From assembly GCA_903852495.1 (NCBI GenBank), contig CAINRC010000005.1, forward strand, positions 1 through 41,257: a stretch of DNA of 41,257 bases, read 5' to 3'. Positions 39,083 to 41,257 of this stretch are shown piece by piece (position 1 is the stretch's first letter; each line of letters starts with the position of its first letter). The stretch comes from an uncultured Geobacteraceae bacterium (lineage in GTDB: Bacteria > Desulfobacterota > Desulfuromonadia > Geobacterales > Pseudopelobacteraceae). The translations under genes were made by a program, and so were the position numbers. The notes beneath the pieces are model-generated. The model had not been told where the DNA came from, did not search any database, and worked only from the letters and a program-made list of their open reading frames with translations.

Positions 39083-40638
39083 CTGCTCCGGCGCACCAGT
39101 AATGCCAGCGTCATCCCTGCTCCCCAGCAGATGCTGAGCGCCCGGAACAGAGTGTCACCCCAGCCGGTATACGGTGAGCGTTCTTCCGGTATGTAGAGCC
39201 GCCCTTCGGTAACCGCCTTTTTGAACAGCAACGTTCGCGTACCGGGAACAATCTCGCCGGTCGGTTGCACACAGACGCTGATGCCCGAATTGGCGACCCG
39301 CGCCAGCGGAATCCTGAATTCGACGCTGCGGAACAGGGCCAGAGAGAGGTGGGTAACCGAAGCACCGCTGTTGCCGAACCAGCCGTCGTCAACCATGTTC
39401 ACCAGCAGATTCCCCCCCTTCTCCACAAAACGCCGGATATGCCCGGAAAAAATTGCTTCGTAGCAGAGAGACGGTATTGCCAGCCTCCCCTGACCAAGAT
39501 CGAACAGCACTGATTTTTCACCCGGCTGAAAATACATGACTCCCGGAAAAAGCCTGCGCAGCCAGGGGAATCTGCTCTCAAAGGGAAGATACTCGCCGAA
39601 CGGCACAAGAACCTGTTTGCGGTATTCTTCGCTGATGACACCGCTTTTGCCGACGCAGATTACGCTGTTAAAACTCGACCTGCTCGCTTCGTTGCTCAAC
39701 CCGAGGCAGGGAACCATGAATATCCTGCCGGTCTCAACCGCCAGGGGGGGGATATCTCCGGCGGTCTGGTTTGCACAGGCATCGCCGCAGGGTAACTCCG
39801 GCAGCACCACCAGTTCGGCTGTGGGGTGCTGCAATGCGGCTGCGCGAGTGAATGCCAGGGTGCTGGCCATGTTGTTGTGCCGGTCTTCCGGCGGCACATC
39901 CTGCACGTTCGGAGTCACCGGCAGATTCGGCTGTACTGACAGTATTGACACTGTCTGCCGCTCGTCTGCCCCTGCCATCTGCTGATGCATCTGCGAAAGC
40001 CGGAAAACGCCGTAACCGCTCAGCAGCAGCAGAATCATTGCGGCCGCTGCCAGCGAGCCCAGAGGAGATCCCTGTTCGCGCCGCAGCACCGCGCCTCTGG
40101 CGATCAGAAAGTTAACCAGATACACCAGAAAGAGCAAAAGCGGCGTGCCGCCCAGATCAAGCGTCTGGATCAGGAGCGGCCATTCATACAGCAGATGCGC
40201 CTCGTTGCCCGGAAATATGTGCGGGAACCAGGCACGGATCACCACCAGTGATAAGGCGGCCAATGGTATTGTCAAAGAGCGTTCCAGCCAGCGGAACCTG
40301 GCGGCCGCTCCGCCGAACAGGGCGTACGGCAGCGCGTGCCAGGCAGAAAACAACAGAGTGCAGAGCCATGCCTGCCAGGGGGGCAGGCCAACCAGTGTAA
40401 CCAGATCGATCTTGAGCCACCAGACGCTGGAGAACCAGAAACCGAAACCGCAGAAAAAGCCGCTGCCAACCCCCTGCCACGGGGTTGCGCGATGCAGTGA
40501 CAACACAAACGGCACCAGACATATCCACGCCGCCAGAGAAAACGGGTAGCCTTGCGCGCCAAGCAGGTAAAGCAGGCAGGAAAGGCCCGGAAGCAGCAGG
40601 ATGCGCTTAAATGGTGTCAAGTGGTTATTCATCAGCAT
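39031..40638 (-). CDS. lnt: Apolipoprotein N-acyltransferase
   Basis: 535 residues. Several membrane helices (about 12-220) precede a periplasmic nitrilase-like domain with the E281 (LPE), K341 (YRKQV) and C392 (SLCYEA) triad, then a last helix (about 500-515). Lnt adds the third acyl chain to lipoproteins in the inner membrane. The final residues (about PTQLAAVDG-SWRW) are encoded by the duplicated sigma-54 control block, so the original end was probably replaced. The ATG at 40638 lies 47 bases after the next gene's stop; ATG 40632 is an alternative. Lipoproteins made nearby are possible substrates. Confidence 0.9.
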   Translation of the reverse strand: MLMNNHLTPFKRILLLPGLSCLLYLLGAQGYPFSLAAWICLVPFVLSLHRATPWQGVGSGFFCGFGFWFSSVWWLKIDLVTLVGLPPWQAWLCTLLFSAWHALPYALFGGAAARFRWLERSLTIPLAALSLVVIRAWFPHIFPGNEAHLLYEWPLLIQTLDLGGTPLLLFLVYLVNFLIARGAVLRREQGSPLGSLAAAAMILLLLSGYGVFRLSQMHQQMAGADERQTVSILSVQPNLPVTPNVQDVPPEDRHNNMASTLAFTRAAALQHPTAELVVLPELPCGDACANQTAGDIPPLAVETGRIFMVPCLGLSNEASRSSFNSVICVGKSGVISEEYRKQVLVPFGEYLPFESRFPWLRRLFPGVMYFQPGEKSVLFDLGQGRLAIPSLCYEAIFSGHIRRFVEKGGNLLVNMVDDGWFGNSGASVTHLSLALFRSVEFRIPLARVANSGISVCVQPTGEIVPGTRTLLFKKAVTEGRLYIPEERSPYTGWGDTLFRALSICWGAGMTLALLVRRSRPTQLAAVDGSWRWFCL

Positions 40639-40685
40639 ATCGGCACCACGTCCCGGGCTGACCCACCTCTTGTTTCATCTGCCTG

Positions 40686-41117
40686 TTACTCCTTGCAGAA
40701 GGAGTAAGCCAGGTCCTCCAATTTCCCTTCCTTGCCCGGCTTACTGCAGATTTTAAATTTGTGATGCGCGCAAGATACGGCCCCGAGACTGGCGACGGAG
40801 TACCACGTGCCGTACATATCTGTGCCTTGAAGAAGAGGGAAGGGATCCGACGTAGCGAAAAAACCCACAAGACCAGTTGGACAATTGGCGCCAAGATGGA
40901 ATACAGCACTCTGGCCTGGCTCAATTGTTTGCCCAGTAGTTAGTAGCAGGGGGTACCAAACCGTAATCCTGGCCTGCCAGGGTGTCGGATTCCGCACCGT
41001 CACTGTCCAGTCAACGCCCTGCGCCTCTGCTCTGCCGGCGGAAAACATATTCAGCGCCACCGCCATCAGCACACACCACACCATCATCCCGATTACCGCC
41101 ACTGTTTTTGCTTTCAT
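40686..41117 (-). CDS. Secreted protein with the shared leader (member 4)
   Basis: 143 residues. The signal MKAKTVAVIGMMVWCVLMAVALNMFSAGRAEA precedes a beta-rich mature part (VDWTVTVRNPTPWQARITVWYPLL, QTIEPGQSAVFHLGANCP) with four cysteines near the end (SCAHHKFKICSK...SFCKE). The mature part resembles no family I know. The 5' region and first codons nearly equal those of the gene at 35771. A truncated copy lies at 38379. It is followed by lnt on the same strand. Confidence 0.75.
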   Translation of the reverse strand: MKAKTVAVIGMMVWCVLMAVALNMFSAGRAEAQGVDWTVTVRNPTPWQARITVWYPLLLTTGQTIEPGQSAVFHLGANCPTGLVGFFATSDPFPLLQGTDMYGTWYSVASLGAVSCAHHKFKICSKPGKEGKLEDLAYSFCKE

Positions 41118-41168
41118 GGTCTTTTCCTCCGGTTTATCTGTACTTCCGGTCTGCTTCCCCAGCTCTCA

Positions 41169-41257
41169 GCTCCCCTCCTTGCCAAGGAGGGGCCGGGGGT
41201 GGTGGCCTTTTTCTGCAACCCCTCCCCGCTCCCCTTATCAGGGGAGGGCCTTAAACC
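41169..41257. repeat. GC-rich paired palindromic repeat (copy G), cut by the window edge
   Basis: CTCCCCTCCTTGCCAAGGAGGGGCC, a centre of about 15 bases, and CTCCCCGCTCCCCTTATCAGGGG. It unites the inner words of copies D and C. The right end is outside the window. Confidence 0.75.

Overview
The window looks like chromosomal DNA of a moderately GC-rich, Gram-negative, anaerobic bacterium. The best guess is Desulfuromonadota/Geobacterales (Geobacter, Trichlorobacter or relatives). This is inferred from gene content: outer-membrane and lipoprotein genes, sigma-54 promoters, a 4Fe-4S type-4 uracil-DNA glycosylase, an anaerobic nitrosative-stress pair, and a JDVT-CTERM/MrtJ sorting pair. No rRNA, tRNA or CRISPR array was seen.

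Bases 1-9.4 kb. After the tail of an unidentified gene come a DUF4143-type AAA ATPase under a promoter covered by two perfect operator palindromes, a HigBA-type toxin-antitoxin pair, and two ABC-F ATPases (Uup type and YheS type). Between the ABC-F genes lie a DUF1653 protein, a NifU-like Fe-S scaffold and an aspartate ammonia-lyase. A DUF2442/DUF4160 pair with its own palindromic operator closes the section.

Bases 9.4-25.2 kb are mostly housekeeping: an HlyD/ATPase/ABC-2 permease exporter operon, a macrodomain protein, a YkgJ-like CxxC protein, a ferredoxin-like protein with a YgbA-type (NO-induced family) protein behind a CRP/FNR-type site, a molybdenum cofactor cluster (mobB-moaA-MOSC), ftsK, a nitrilase-family amidase, a zinc-dependent phospholipase C-like protein, uracil-DNA glycosylase, a CCA/poly(A) nucleotidyltransferase, an RluA pseudouridine synthase and a spermidine-synthase-like methyltransferase.

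Bases 25.2-41.3 kb form an accessory region centred on the cell envelope. Two small membrane-protein genes each follow a good sigma-54 promoter. On the minus strand lies a train of exported proteins: small secreted proteins, a CLCA-like metalloprotease/VWA protein ending in a JDVT-CTERM-like tail, its overlapping CPBP-family glutamic protease MrtJ, another secreted protein, an outer-membrane beta-barrel, and a papain-like (C70) lipoprotein. Upstream is a sigma-54 activator with an unusual GVATGV loop in place of GAFTGA. Directly downstream of the activator is a near-consensus sigma-54 promoter with a 17-bp palindrome centred about 97 bp upstream of the predicted start. The same promoter-plus-palindrome block recurs at 39 kb before another small secreted protein.

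Four small secreted-protein genes share almost the same ribosome-binding site and first codons but have unrelated mature parts, and GC-rich paired palindromes lie among them. Broken gene copies, RAYT transposase relics joined to DUF1566 domains, and a toxin-antitoxin pair between direct repeats show that the 36-39 kb stretch has been repeatedly rearranged. The most interesting hypothesis is a sigma-54-controlled, cassette-like repertoire of exported proteins linked to a MrtJ-processed surface protease.
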